A stretch of DNA of 49,640 nucleotides, from positions 1 to 49,640 of the forward strand of contig NZ_MQUQ01000023.1 of the NCBI RefSeq assembly GCF_001953865.1. The letters are read 5' to 3'. Positions within the stretch are counted from its first letter, which is position 1; every line of letters begins with the position of its first letter. Position numbers and translations under genes: made by a program. Positions 1 through 9,330 of this stretch are shown here, piece after piece. This DNA is from Amycolatopsis coloradensis (GTDB lineage Bacteria; Actinomycetota; Actinomycetes; Mycobacteriales; Pseudonocardiaceae). The notes under the pieces were generated by a model. It was given only the letters and a program-made list of their open reading frames with translations. It was not told the origin of the DNA and did not search any database.

Positions 1-58
1 CCACTGTCTGGGATCAGGGTGTCCGGTCCACAGGGGCAACCTCAGACGACCCGTTTAA

Positions 59-213
59 GCCGCTTTGCGAGGCAGCTACAACGAACTAGCCAAGGACGAG
101 AAGCAACTTCAGGCGAAGATCACCGCACTGGACGAGGCGGACTCGGCAACACCTCGGGGCCGGACAGCCGATGAACTGCCACTGATCGACGCGCTTCCCT
201 TTGAGGACCACGG
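59..213 (+). pseudogene. C-terminal fragment of a serine recombinase
   Basis: The translation from about position 68 includes YNELAKDEKQLQAKITALDE followed by ELPLIDALP. This matches the coiled-coil and linker just before the end of large actinobacterial serine recombinases, where a motif like R-YNELA-KQLQ-LEA-LLD-LP is common. An in-frame TAA at 56-58 closes the frame on the left, and similarity stops near 213, where the downstream residues no longer fit the family. No catalytic domain is present, so this is a remnant of an integrase from a lost mobile element. The family assignment rests on a short motif recalled from the family. Confidence 0.5.
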
Positions 214-268
214 CTGCAAGAGCGGCCTGGTCTTCGAAGTCACGTTCCCGGGCCGGATGGCAGGTCGT

Positions 269-3010
269 TCAGCGTCTTGACGCGACTGGTTGAGGTATGG
301 CGGCCTGCCGCCACCACGCCGACGTCCGGTCGGTTCGTGGGCGGCGGATGACGTTGGTGCCGCAGTGGATCGAGCCCAGTCGGATGTGGTAGTACCAGGC
401 ATCCACCCACTGGACGGTGAGCCCGAGTGACCTGGCCACTGCATCGGTCCACGCCTCGAACACGTCGACGGTGCCCTCCGGGATGGACAGTTTTCGCCAG
501 CCTGATCGCAGGTTTCCGTTGGGGAAGAACGCGCCGGGGTTCGCCCTGATGATGCGCTTGCGCACCTCTTCCTGCGCAACGCCGGGAAAGCCGTCGGCAA
601 AGGCGTCCGCCAGTGACGCCGCATGGTTGCCGCCGTTGCCGAGGATGAACGCGTCGCGTACCCAGATGTAGGTGCGGTCCAGGCGGCGGGTACGGAGGTC
701 CTTATCGGTGAACGCGCTGGCCTCCACGTCACGGTGGGTCGCCGCGACGTCACGGAGCACCGCCACCGCGTCGGGCACCCGGGCGCGGGGGCCGTACGGG
801 CGCGGCACCAGCAGCCGGTCCCCGACGACTTGCAGGTTCGCCAGGTCCGGAGTGAACGCCTTGGTCGTTCCGGTGGCCTTGTCGAGATTGTCGAAGATCA
901 CCGGCAGGCGGAGGATCGGCACGTTGCCGAACGCGTCGGTGAGCCGTTGCTCGATCTCGGTGAGTTGGTTCTCCTCCAGGTCGGCGTTGGTGCCGTCGTC
1001 GAAATGCGGCAACTCGAAGATGCTGATGTCCGCCGGGAACGGGCCGAAGCTCTCCCGCTGGGGCGGGTGTGGCAGCGGTATGCGGTGTGCCGAGATCTGG
1101 AATGCCGCGTCCGCCTTGGCCAGCTCGGTGTAGATCAACGGCGGCTCGATAGGGTTCATCAGGTCCGGCGAATCGTCGTGCAGCCATTCCTGGCCACGCA
1201 TGAGCATGGTGACCGGGCTTGTGCCCTTGTCGGTCCGGCGCGGCAGGACCGCCGAGTAGCGGTACGGGTTCGGATACTGCGACCGTTCCAGGATGGACAG
1301 CCCGTCCCAGAACCGGTTCGCCAGCGCGTCGATCAGTGCGAACGCCACCGTCGGCGATGCACGCAGCGTGGCGGTGCCGAACCGGTTGCTCTGGGTCGGC
1401 ACAAACGCCAGCACTTCGTCGACATGACCGACGTCCAACCAGCTGGTGTCGATCTCGACCAGCGGCTGCCCGCCATGCGCCTGGCCGCGCAGGAACGCGA
1501 GCAGGTGCGGGTCCATGTCGGTGACCGTCTGCCCCGCCTCGGTGCGGGTCACGTTGCCGACGACGACCTTGCCGAGCGGCGCGTCCCGGGTGGCAGGGCC
1601 CACCTCGATGTTGCCGCCGAAGTTGTGCGACGAGTGCAAGGTGCGCAGTCGCTGCGCGAGCCGGTCGGCTTCGGCGGCGGACAGGTCGATGTCGCGTCCC
1701 GGGCGATTCGCGGTGACGGGCAGGCGCAGCCGCACGGCAGGTGGCGCCGCCTGGACCACGACCGCCTGGGTGGCCGCGGTGACCTCGGCCTTGGCCAGCG
1801 TCTTGACCTGACTCAGCCCGGCCCGGTTGTTCTGCCACAACTGGCTGGTAGCCATCTCGTCGGCGGTTCGCTCCAGCTGGGTCAGCAGGCGTGGCAGGTG
1901 GTTGCGTGCGGTGAAGAAGTCCGAGCTGACGCCTGGCAGTTGTTCGTTGCGTGCCGCCGCGGCGGGACCCGTGAGGACGTACCGGATCAGCCTGAGGAGC
2001 TTGCGCTCGGCCAGGAAGACCCGCGTCATCACCGTCAATACCCGGTCCGAGTCGGAGAACGCGATCCGGCTCGTCGTGCCGTTCGCGGCGCGCACCTCCA
2101 GGTCACGGTGCCAGAACGCGTCGTACACGCCGACGTCGCGGGCCGGGAAGTGGCTGGTGACCAGCGTGCTGAGGTTCTGGTCGCGCAACGCGAGGCTGGT
2201 GTCGGCGCGGGTGCGCGGCAGGTGCAGGACCACATACATCCACCCGGCCGGCCCGTGCAGGTAGCCGAGTTGGTACTGGTCCTGGATCCATGCGTCGCCG
2301 CCGTGGACGTCGGTGGGCACAGTGACCAGCGGTACTCCGAGCGGGCGCAGGGCAGCGGCGACGTCCCGCACCGCCGGGGTGTTCTCGTGCAGGTGCGGCG
2401 CCGCTACCCGAGCGTCGGCGACCTCGCAGATGTACACCCGTCGGGTCTGCCCGCCGTTGTCCATGAACAGCAGCGGCGCGAGCGTGAACTGTCCGGCATC
2501 CTGCGGCCCGGCCGCGGAGTCGCAGTCCAGCCGCACCTCGATACCCGGCCCGGGCGGAGCGGCCTGACTCGGGGTGAGCCCGGACAGCGCGGGTGGCGCG
2601 CCTGCCAGGTCGGTCGCCTCGAACCGGAGCGCGCCGGGCCCGGTCAGCGGGAACCGGGCCTCACCGCCCGCGCTCGCCGGTGTTACCCGGTGGCTGCCTT
2701 CCCACACTGCGAGCCGGGCTGCGTCGGCTGCGTTCATCTTCAGCACGAGCGGACACGGACCACCGGCCGGCGCAGTCTCGACGACCCGAACGTCGCTCGG
2801 CTCGTTGTCGGTCGCTGCCTTGCTGGTGCGCGCGGCGTCCACCGTCACCGGTTGCCCAGGGCGCACCACTGTGGGCAGCATCCGGGCATCCACATCCAGG
2901 TTGGCCACGAGGATCGCGCCGCGCCCGGTGAGCCGCAGGTCGTGCTCGTCCGGGCGTCCGCTCACCCGCCCGTCACGGTCGTAGTCCGCGTCGAGCCGGT
3001 AGGTCACCAC
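269..3010 (-). CDS. Protein-arginine deiminase (PAD family), 913 aa
   Basis: Predicted to convert peptidyl-arginine to citrulline. An Asp-rich segment (DADYDRDGRVS, residues 8-18) followed by GRGAILVANLD (29-39) resembles the Ca-binding middle domain of animal PADs; the N-terminal cupredoxin-like PAD domain is absent. The catalytic domain carries all four key positions: Asp244 in WIQDQYQLGY, His529 and Asp531 in DVGHVDEVLAFVPT, and Cys883 in GSIHCGTNVIRRP, matching Asp350, His471, Asp473 and Cys645 of human PAD4. FGGNIEV (464-470) is the usual PAD substrate-loop sequence. No signal peptide is seen, so it is probably cytoplasmic unless exported by another route. The start codon lies 4 bp after the stop of the 935-aa gene, so the two are almost certainly co-transcribed. 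This vertebrate-type family is distinct from the Porphyromonas peptidylarginine deiminase. Family assignment is firm; the biological role is unknown. Confidence 0.9.
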   Translation of the reverse strand: MVTYRLDADYDRDGRVSGRPDEHDLRLTGRGAILVANLDVDARMLPTVVRPGQPVTVDAARTSKAATDNEPSDVRVVETAPAGGPCPLVLKMNAADAARLAVWEGSHRVTPASAGGEARFPLTGPGALRFEATDLAGAPPALSGLTPSQAAPPGPGIEVRLDCDSAAGPQDAGQFTLAPLLFMDNGGQTRRVYICEVADARVAAPHLHENTPAVRDVAAALRPLGVPLVTVPTDVHGGDAWIQDQYQLGYLHGPAGWMYVVLHLPRTRADTSLALRDQNLSTLVTSHFPARDVGVYDAFWHRDLEVRAANGTTSRIAFSDSDRVLTVMTRVFLAERKLLRLIRYVLTGPAAAARNEQLPGVSSDFFTARNHLPRLLTQLERTADEMATSQLWQNNRAGLSQVKTLAKAEVTAATQAVVVQAAPPAVRLRLPVTANRPGRDIDLSAAEADRLAQRLRTLHSSHNFGGNIEVGPATRDAPLGKVVVGNVTRTEAGQTVTDMDPHLLAFLRGQAHGGQPLVEIDTSWLDVGHVDEVLAFVPTQSNRFGTATLRASPTVAFALIDALANRFWDGLSILERSQYPNPYRYSAVLPRRTDKGTSPVTMLMRGQEWLHDDSPDLMNPIEPPLIYTELAKADAAFQISAHRIPLPHPPQRESFGPFPADISIFELPHFDDGTNADLEENQLTEIEQRLTDAFGNVPILRLPVIFDNLDKATGTTKAFTPDLANLQVVGDRLLVPRPYGPRARVPDAVAVLRDVAATHRDVEASAFTDKDLRTRRLDRTYIWVRDAFILGNGGNHAASLADAFADGFPGVAQEEVRKRIIRANPGAFFPNGNLRSGWRKLSIPEGTVDVFEAWTDAVARSLGLTVQWVDAWYYHIRLGSIHCGTNVIRRPRTDRTSAWWRQAAIPQPVASRR

Positions 3011-3014
3011 TGCA

Positions 3015-5822
3015 CTACTCCTCGGTGGTGGCGTCGGTCGCCGCCAGGTTCACCTGCTTGTTCGACAGCGCGTCCCGCAGCGGCGGCACCTCGTCGACGT
3101 TCTGGACCAGCACCAGGTCTGTCGGCATGTTGACCTCCCACGGTTTCGAGCCCGCCGGGTAGGGCACGCCGTTGTCGAGCTTGCCGAGATTCTCGGTGAT
3201 CTCCTTGACGATCGGCAGGTACAGCGGGTCGTTGACGCTGGGGACGTCGTTGCCGTCCCAGATCACCCCGGTCTGCGCGTAGTAGGCGACGGCCGCCTCG
3301 AAGCCCGGCCGGACCGGCACCTGTACCCGTGCGGCGCCGGCCCGCAGGAACGCCGCGAAGTCGGGATCCGGGTCGCTGAGGTTCAACGCGTTGATCCAGC
3401 GGGCTCGCCTGCCCCAGAGGTGCGGGTAGCAGATATAGAGGATGTTGTGCCACTCGAAGGCGTTCTCGAAGAACCGGATGAACTTGCCGTTGTCGTAGGC
3501 CGCCGGCAGGTTCAGCCTCGGGTCGGTGCCGGGGACCGAGGGCTGGAACGAGTCGAGGTTGAGGTCTGCGTTGCCGGTCAGCATCATGATCAGCCAGCGC
3601 TTCAGCTCATCGCGCACGATCCTGACGTTCACCAGCGGGTTGTTGCCGAAAGCCTTGGTGCCCTGTTGCAACTCCGTCTGCGCCTGCCGGTCCTGGTACT
3701 CGGCGAGCTGTTGCTGGTAGGCCTGGATGACCGCGTCGTAAACCTGGTGCTGCCACCTCGCGAAGCCCTCGTCGGTCAGCGTGCACTGGACGTCGATACC
3801 GATCGCGAACGCCCGGACGTGCAACAGTTTGAAGGCGATCGACAGCTCCTTCTGGTGGGCGTTGAGGGTCTTGCCCTCCGCCCCCCAGAACTCGGTCCGG
3901 TCGAAGGAACTGCCACCGACCACGACCCGGAAGGTGTGGCTCTCACCGTCCACCGGGAAGACGTAGTCGGTCTGCACGGTGGCATGGAACGTCTGGTACC
4001 CGGCGGGGACGTCCAGCTTGCCTGCCCGGCCGATGTTGACGGTGGCGTCGCTGCCGTCCTGCTTCTCGAAGAAGGCCACGGTCTGGAACTGGGGCGGCGG
4101 GGCTGGCACGTTCGCGACCCGGTAGCGGGCCACGTAGTCGTGGTAGTTGGTCCGGGTCAGGTGTGACGGTTTGAGGGCCTGCCCGAAGAAGTCCGGTGGC
4201 TGCGGCTTGACCAGGTCGCTGTTCTTCGGCGGGTTCTCCACCAGGGCGTGGAGGAAGTACGCGGCGGGCTCCGGCACGACGAAGTCGAACATCATCCGCT
4301 GGCCGTAGTTGAACACCTGGGCGTCGTAGACCTTGTTGAGCCAGCGGTAGATGCCCCGGATGTGCTTGAGCGGGTTGGAGTTGGCGAACGCGTGCCCGTT
4401 GGTCTCCTCGAACTCCTCCAGGGTCCGCAGGCGCACCAGACTGCGCACGCTCTCCCTGACCTTCTCCACGGTGCGCTGGGTGACCTCCTGGGAAAACGAC
4501 GACGCCTTGCGCTGCGCTTCCTCGGTTGAGGACGAGAAGCCGGCCTTCAGGCTGGCAGTGAAGGAGACGGCTGGTCCGTACGACCCGGTCACCTGCAGAC
4601 CTGCCTCGATCTCGGTTGAGGACTTGACGGTCTTCTGCGCCTCGTTCTGTAGCTCGTTGCGCTGGGTGCTGGAGAGGTCGCGTTCCTTCTCGGTTTCCGA
4701 CTCCGACTCGGTCTCGGTGACCTGTTCTCTCTGGGAAAGCCGCCTGGTGTTGCGTTCCCGGGTCTCGCCCGACATCACGTTCTCGATGTGCGCGAACTCG
4801 CCGAGCTCGTACGCCTTGATCTTCTGCCGCAGGACCAACAGGTCGGCCACCCCGGCCTGGAAGCTGCCGGTGGGTGGGACAGCCTGGACCGCCATTGACT
4901 GCTTGAACTCCGCGACGTCCACCATCCCGCCGGTGAAGCTTACGACCGGACCTGTCGTGCGGGTACTTGCGGACTGGATCTCGGCCTCGATCAGTGCGAT
5001 CGCGCGCACCGGATCCAGTACGTCTCGGGCGAGGCCGAGCCGCTCGGCCACCTCGCGCGTCGACTGGCTCAGTCCGGTCAGTGCATCGGGTGTCAACCGG
5101 AGTCCCGGCGTCGACGAGCGGCGTGTCGGCGAGCCAGGGGTGTCGGGTCCGTGGTCCGCCTCGGGTGCGGCGGCCTGATATCGGTCGTCCAGGACGAGTG
5201 CCGCGATCTCGCGGTGCGCGGTGTCCAGCGCCGAGAGCCAGTCCCGCTCCGGCTCAGCTCGGACCGTGGGAGGCGACACGGGGATCGGAGCGCGGCGAAC
5301 CAGGTCGGGCAGCATGACCGGAGTCCGGGCGAGGTACTCCCGCACCGGCTCGCCGGGGGCCTGACCTTCGGTGACGGCCCGCGCCAGCGCGATCGCCTTG
5401 AGCGCGCGGGTGTCCGACTCGGCGCCCGGCTCACCGAGCAGCGCGCCGGCCACCAGCGCGTCCGCCGCCCGGGTCTCAGCGGCCCGGAACTCGTCGCTGG
5501 TCACCAGGTCGGCCAGCGACCTCCCGTAGACCTCCTGCGCGGTCGCATCGAGGTCGACGTCGGCCACCGTCCGGTCCTCGGCTTCGTCCAGCCTGGCGAG
5601 CAGCGGGCTCACGTCCACTTCGTCCGCCGGGTGTTCCGTGCCGTGCTCACGCGCCAACTGTGCCAACGACTCCCGGTCCTGGCCCGCGTCGGCGGCCTCC
5701 CTGAGCCGCTGGAACAACGGTGACTCCACGCCCGTCTCGCCGACCACCACACCCGCGGCCGTCGGCGGCGGAAGTTTCGCCGGCCGGACCATCACAAAGC
5801 GAAGAACACCCTCAGCAGCCAC
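3015..5822 (-). CDS. Large protein of unknown function, partner of the PAD gene, 935 aa
   Basis: I do not recognise this family. The start is set at the GTG of 5822 because GGGAGGA (5833-5827) sits 4 nt upstream; a TTG at 5837 would include this ribosome-binding site in the protein. The first ~330 residues are acidic and helical. Around residues 375-390 there is a Glu/Ser/Thr run (TETESESETEKERD), then a stretch alternating small polar and hydrophobic residues (IEAGLQVTGSYGPAVSFTAS) ending near residue 450. That pattern recalls amphipathic beta-hairpins of pore-forming proteins, though this is only a visual impression. The C-terminal half has well-conserved-looking segments such as IRGIYRWLNKVYDAQVFNYG and RMMFDFVVPEPAAYFLHAL (near residues 495-520). 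No signal peptide or ATPase motif is seen. It is the first gene of the unit and may be the substrate or delivery partner of the deiminase. Confidence 0.8.
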   Translation of the reverse strand: MAAEGVLRFVMVRPAKLPPPTAAGVVVGETGVESPLFQRLREAADAGQDRESLAQLAREHGTEHPADEVDVSPLLARLDEAEDRTVADVDLDATAQEVYGRSLADLVTSDEFRAAETRAADALVAGALLGEPGAESDTRALKAIALARAVTEGQAPGEPVREYLARTPVMLPDLVRRAPIPVSPPTVRAEPERDWLSALDTAHREIAALVLDDRYQAAAPEADHGPDTPGSPTRRSSTPGLRLTPDALTGLSQSTREVAERLGLARDVLDPVRAIALIEAEIQSASTRTTGPVVSFTGGMVDVAEFKQSMAVQAVPPTGSFQAGVADLLVLRQKIKAYELGEFAHIENVMSGETRERNTRRLSQREQVTETESESETEKERDLSSTQRNELQNEAQKTVKSSTEIEAGLQVTGSYGPAVSFTASLKAGFSSSTEEAQRKASSFSQEVTQRTVEKVRESVRSLVRLRTLEEFEETNGHAFANSNPLKHIRGIYRWLNKVYDAQVFNYGQRMMFDFVVPEPAAYFLHALVENPPKNSDLVKPQPPDFFGQALKPSHLTRTNYHDYVARYRVANVPAPPPQFQTVAFFEKQDGSDATVNIGRAGKLDVPAGYQTFHATVQTDYVFPVDGESHTFRVVVGGSSFDRTEFWGAEGKTLNAHQKELSIAFKLLHVRAFAIGIDVQCTLTDEGFARWQHQVYDAVIQAYQQQLAEYQDRQAQTELQQGTKAFGNNPLVNVRIVRDELKRWLIMMLTGNADLNLDSFQPSVPGTDPRLNLPAAYDNGKFIRFFENAFEWHNILYICYPHLWGRRARWINALNLSDPDPDFAAFLRAGAARVQVPVRPGFEAAVAYYAQTGVIWDGNDVPSVNDPLYLPIVKEITENLGKLDNGVPYPAGSKPWEVNMPTDLVLVQNVDEVPPLRDALSNKQVNLAATDATTEE

Positions 5823-6630
5823 TTCGTCCTCCCTCAATCAGGGTGGGGCTCCGAACTCACGGTAAATCTGTGGTGATGGCGTGGACATGGCCAAAGGGGC
5901 GACCAGATGGGCAGGCTGAGCCGCCCCGAAGCTTCCGGACAGTGGATCGACCGAGGCCCACCCGCACTTCCCTAAGTGGCTGCAAACATCGCGGCCACAA
6001 CTCTGCGAGACTGACAATCTATGAAAACATTCGATGTCTGGGTGAGAGCGCCATGAGCGCCCTAGTGGCACGTTTCTATAGTGGTGGCGTTTTTTAATTA
6101 CCACTTCACCAAGGCGCTCAACGGCGAAGCCGACCCGCAGCCGCCACCAGCCTATTGCGGGAGCGCAATGCCTGCTACCGAACTCACATCGAGGCAGAAA
6201 CGTTTTGCCTAAGAGATCGACGCCGACAAGTCACGCCCCGAATATCAGCGCTTACTCAAACGGCGATCAGGGCGAACTGGGAGCGAGAAGTATTTCGTCG
6301 AACTCCTCCCGAGAACGATCAGCGCGGCCGCAAACCCAGTTCGCCCTGCGCTGAATAGGCTCGACACCCACTGTCCGGTGTGGCCTGCGCCTCTTGTCCT
6401 CGATCTGACACGGGCAGCCCACATTCCACCTGATCCACTCTGGTGCGGGCGCCGGAGACTGACGCTAACGGCGAGATCCACCGGCGTCGCGACTCGGCTA
6501 CCACGGCACAGCCGCGCCAAGCGCCTCACCACCACAGCAAGGCCGCTTCAACCTGGGCCCAGACCGGGCTTCCTCTGCGTGGTAGGGGTTCGCGTATGGC
6601 GCTGGTGCCCCATCGGTCCAGCGGCCAGTC
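5823..6630. other. Intergenic stretch without a convincing gene
   Basis: About 800 bp upstream of the PAD unit. Short open frames exist on both strands but none shows a ribosome-binding site with protein-like composition. The promoter of the minus-strand unit should lie between 5840 and 6050. The only structure seen is the inverted repeat at 6054-6120. Confidence 0.5.
6054..6120. repeat. Imperfect long inverted repeat (hairpin)
   Basis: TGAGCGCC (6054-6061) pairs with GGCGCTCA (6113-6120). Inside it AGTGGT (6079-6084) pairs with ACCACT (6100-6105), around an unpaired T-rich centre (TTTTTTAATT). The perfect 8-bp outer arms and second inner stem suggest a transcription terminator or a dispersed palindromic element. 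It lies between the start of the PAD unit and a decayed WD40 gene, so it does not sit directly behind a functional gene. Confidence 0.55.
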
Positions 6631-6994
6631 ATACCGCGTCAATTGAGGCGGTGGCCTGCACCACCCTCAACAACCGGCCCATAGCCATCACCGCCAGCTT
6701 GGACAGTACCGCCCAGGTGAGGGACCTCGTCACCGGCGAAAACGTCACCACCTTCACCCGCCACAACAATGCCGCAGCCGTTGCTTGCGGCATCCTCAAC
6801 GACCAACCCATCGCCATCACCAGCGGATTGGATGACAGGGTAAGGTCTGGGACCCTGCCACCGGGCACGACATCGCCACCTTTGACTTCCGCGCAACCCG
6901 CGCCGCAGCTGTTGGGCCGTGCGGCGAACTCCTGTGTACAACGGGCTAGGATCTCGTCGTGTTCGACCGCATTGCACGATCCTGGTCGTCATAG
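6631..6994 (+). pseudogene. Remnant of a WD40-repeat protein (C-terminal end)
   Basis: One frame reads IEAVACTTLNNRPIAITASL and a second repeat reads AVACGILNDQPIAITSGLDD, the blade pattern of actinobacterial WD40 proteins. After about 6843 the reading frame must shift for VWDPATGHDIATFDF to continue. The tail AAVGPCGELLCTTG is followed by TAG at the place where such proteins usually have Trp, then DLVVFDRIARS and a final stop at 6992-6994. A frameshift, a nonsense codon and the absence of any N-terminal NTPase domain show that this is the tail end of a dead STAND-type or WD40 protein. Confidence 0.75.
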
Positions 6995-7224
6995 TCGCCA
7001 CAGAGGTACAACAAGTCATAGCTACCACCGCCGCCGAAGCCTGGAAGATTCAAAGTGGAGCCTTCGCTCCAACAGTCAGCCCTGGCCTCCGGTGCTCCGG
7101 TAATCGACTGCTTCTAGACAAACCTGCACGAGATCATGATCCGGCTCGGTCTCGGCGAGGTCGTCAGTCGCCAAACGCGCGAGGGCGAGCACCAGATAGC
7201 AGAGGACAAGTCGATCTCAGAAGT

Positions 7225-7383
7225 TCAGGCCATCGTGTCGTCGTGCTCGTCCCCGACCGGGAACGGCTGGGCAGACTCGACCCCAGACTGATCCGGGTAC
7301 ATGACCGCCGACACTGCGGTTTCGTAGGCATCGTTGAGGCTGGCTCCGCTTGTCCCCAGGATGGCTTCCCAGTCGAATCCCAT
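7225..7383 (-). CDS. Small conserved-looking protein, 52 aa
   Basis: Starts at ATG 7383, 10 bp after the stop of the upstream frameshifted gene, with GGATAGAG 8 nt before the start as a modest ribosome-binding site. The sequence begins MGFDWEAILGTSGASLNDAY and is acidic at the C-terminus (VGDEHDDTMA). It has no membrane segment or known motif. The tight spacing suggests co-transcription with the preceding gene. Function unknown. Confidence 0.55.
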   Translation of the reverse strand: MGFDWEAILGTSGASLNDAYETAVSAVMYPDQSGVESAQPFPVGDEHDDTMA

Positions 7384-7393
7384 GGCGGCAACT

Positions 7394-8232
7394 CTATCCG
7401 TACTCGTCCAGGATCCGAGCGACACGGGCGTTCACCTCATCCGCCCGGGCGAGGATGGCTGCCTCCTCGTCAGCCGTGATACCGCGTTGTCTGCCGACCG
7501 ACTCTGACTCGGCGCGGCGATGCGGCGTGTCGCGACTCGCGATCAGAGTCACCATCGCCCGCACCAGGCCTGACAGCGACGACGGGTGCATTGAGCCGTA
7601 CGGGTCGACGTAGCCCCACTGGTCGATCGCCGGCAGAAGATTCGCCTGTTCAGGCCAGGCCAGGCCAACCAGTCCGGGCTCGGATCGTCGAGCTCGTGAC
7701 GGTGACGTTCCCCCGCCGGCGTGTCCCGCCGTTGCCCCAGCTCCCGGAGCGCCCCCTGCGACCAGCCGTTGTTCGTACCGATGATGTCCAGCCACGACCA
7801 CACGGCACACGCCGGGCACGACGCTTCCTCGTCAGCCCGCCCGATATCCGGGCGCAGTTCGCGCAGCCGCTGTGCGGTGAGGTCGCGGACCTGGCCCCGG
7901 CTCAGCCCCAGGCCGCCCTGGTCCGGCGGCGCCAGCAGCACCGCGGAGAACAACAACCTGCGCAACCGCAGCCGCGCGATCCAGCCGGTGTCCGGATCGT
8001 TGATCCGGCTTGTGCCTCCGTGCACAAGCCGCTCGAGTGCGAACGCGTCGTCCCGCAGGGCGGGCGGCCAGGTCGGCGCGGCCGCCGGGGACCTCAGCGC
8101 GCTGAGCAGCTTTTGTGACGGCGCGGCCTGCCGGGCGAACTCCTCAAGTACAGCCTCGTCCCGAATGTCGACTCGGTTGCCGGTGACCACACACCAGTCG
8201 AGCCACAGATCAGGCAGCGCCGCGTCGGTCAT
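7394..8232 (-). pseudogene. Hypothetical protein disrupted by a 5-bp repeat expansion
   Basis: The protein starts at ATG 8232 (MTDAALPDLWLDWCVVTGNR) and is coding to about residue 190. There the frame is thrown off at 7651-7670, where the unit TGGCC/CCTGG is present three times in tandem. With two copies the frame would read DWLAWPEQANLLPAIDQWGY and continue to the natural end (VARILDEYG, stop 7394-7396), giving about 277 aa. With three copies it runs into unrelated sequence. A central EEASCPACAVW could bind metal. No family recognised. It may be a pseudogene, a phase-variable gene or a sequencing artefact. Confidence 0.65.
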
Positions 8233-8274
8233 CGTTCCAGCCTGCCAGCAGCCGGAACCTCGTAGTTCGATCTT

Positions 8275-8612
8275 GTGAGCGTTCCCGACCAGTCGTCAGG
8301 TTCGCCGACGAACAGGCCATTCAGGGCGCCGGATGGCACTCCCAAGCCGAATCCGACCTGGTCGCCGTCCCTGGCCCCGACGCACCGCCCGTATAAGAAG
8401 GGTGTCGCCCAGGCCGACGGCGACCCGGAGCTGCTGACATCACCCGACCCTGTGGCCGTTCGTGCTGGTCTTCCACATCGACAGCTCGCCGCGGACCGTC
8501 TCCTGCAGGTCGAGTCTATTCGAGATATCGCCTCTGGACTCGCCGACGGGGGTAGATCTGGCTGAGATTTACCCAGACCGAACGAGGAGGCCGGAAGCCC
8601 CGGAAGGTCTTC
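8275..8612 (+). other. Stretch with only a doubtful short open frame
   Basis: A GTG at 8275, diverging from the gene that starts at 8232, opens a 96-codon frame (MSVPDQSSGSPTNRPFRAPD) that is Pro-rich and resembles nothing I know. There is no clear ribosome-binding site, and a different frame looks equally plausible after 8460. I see no firm gene here. Confidence 0.3.
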
Positions 8613-8975
8613 TCACCCAGCGCCCGTGGACTCGACATGGAGCCGGACGCGTCCTATGAACAACCGGTGCTCCTCGGCCAGATAGCGGTCCAGTTGATCG
8701 AAGTCGTCACCGGTCCACGGGTCCATCCCGCACGTGACCATGATGAATCCCTGTTCGACGGCCGCAGCTACCCATTCGGAGCCGACTGGGCGGTAGAGGT
8801 CACCGGACCCGCCGTAGAGCACATGCGCCACGTCGCCGACGAGTACAAGGCGCGTGAGGTGCTCCGCCACTGCGGGCGGCGAGCCGGGAAGATCAGCAAC
8901 GGCCACCAGGCCCAGCGCCTCGGCGACTAGCGGTATCGCCTCACTGGTCGCGATGGTGGCGGGCGACAGGAGCAA
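8613..8975 (-). CDS. Hypothetical protein, 120 aa, probably N-terminally truncated
   Basis: The frame reads LVAEALGLVAVADLPG, LVLVGDVAHVLYGGSGDLYR and ends RLFIGRVRLHVES. The first possible start is TTG 8975, but the same frame stays protein-like upstream to about 9040 (LTPWVAAHPTNHRDVGHLLL) with no start codon before an in-frame stop. This suggests that the original 5' end was lost or frameshifted. The upstream part overlaps the end of the fragment that stops at 9029. No family recognised. The small size and isolated island position would fit an immunity-type or toxin-antitoxin component, but nothing in the sequence proves that. Confidence 0.5.
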   Translation of the reverse strand: MLLSPATIATSEAIPLVAEALGLVAVADLPGSPPAVAEHLTRLVLVGDVAHVLYGGSGDLYRPVGSEWVAAAVEQGFIMVTCGMDPWTGDDFDQLDRYLAEEHRLFIGRVRLHVESTGAG

Positions 8976-9028
8976 ATGTCCGACGTCGCGGTGATTGGTC
9001 GGGTGTGCGGCAACCCAAGGAGTGAGGT

Positions 9029-9330
9029 TCAGGCCGCGAGGATCTGCCGGAGGAAGGTCAGGGTGAGATCGATGCCCTCGACCTCACCAAGCCACGCTTC
9101 GTGCTGCGCGCGGGGGCGGCGAGCCAGCAGGTCATCCTCGATCTCATCCAGCCGAGGCAGCATTTTCGGTTTGATGTTGAGGAGCTCCCACCGCTCGTCT
9201 TCGCCCAGCCATGCCGATGAGCGGATAAGAAGCTGCGTAAAGAGGGCCCCGCGCGTAGGTTCATCGGGCTCGGTCGATCCGGTGGCAGGCGGAGCCTCAG
9301 CCCGACTGGCAGTTGGAGAAGGGTGACCGT
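9029..9330 (-). pseudogene. 3' fragment of a conserved actinobacterial protein
   Basis: Reading back from the stop TGA (9031-9029), the frame gives WLGEVEGIDLTLTFLRQIL, preceded by KMLPRLDEIEDDLLARRPR and LFTQLLIRSSAWLGEDERWE. I recall very similar C-termini, with the EGWLGE-EGIDLTLxFLR signature, in small Streptomyces proteins often annotated as recombinase-associated. That recollection cannot be verified here. The frame has no start codon before it runs into the divergent DUF3885 gene at about 9331, so the 5' end is missing. Confidence 0.5.

Noticed and set aside
623..3133. An 836-codon open frame on the plus strand opposite the PAD gene
   Set aside because: It is the GC-rich antisense shadow of the deiminase: Arg/Val/Gln-rich, no domain, no ribosome-binding site, while the minus strand shows complete catalytic motifs.
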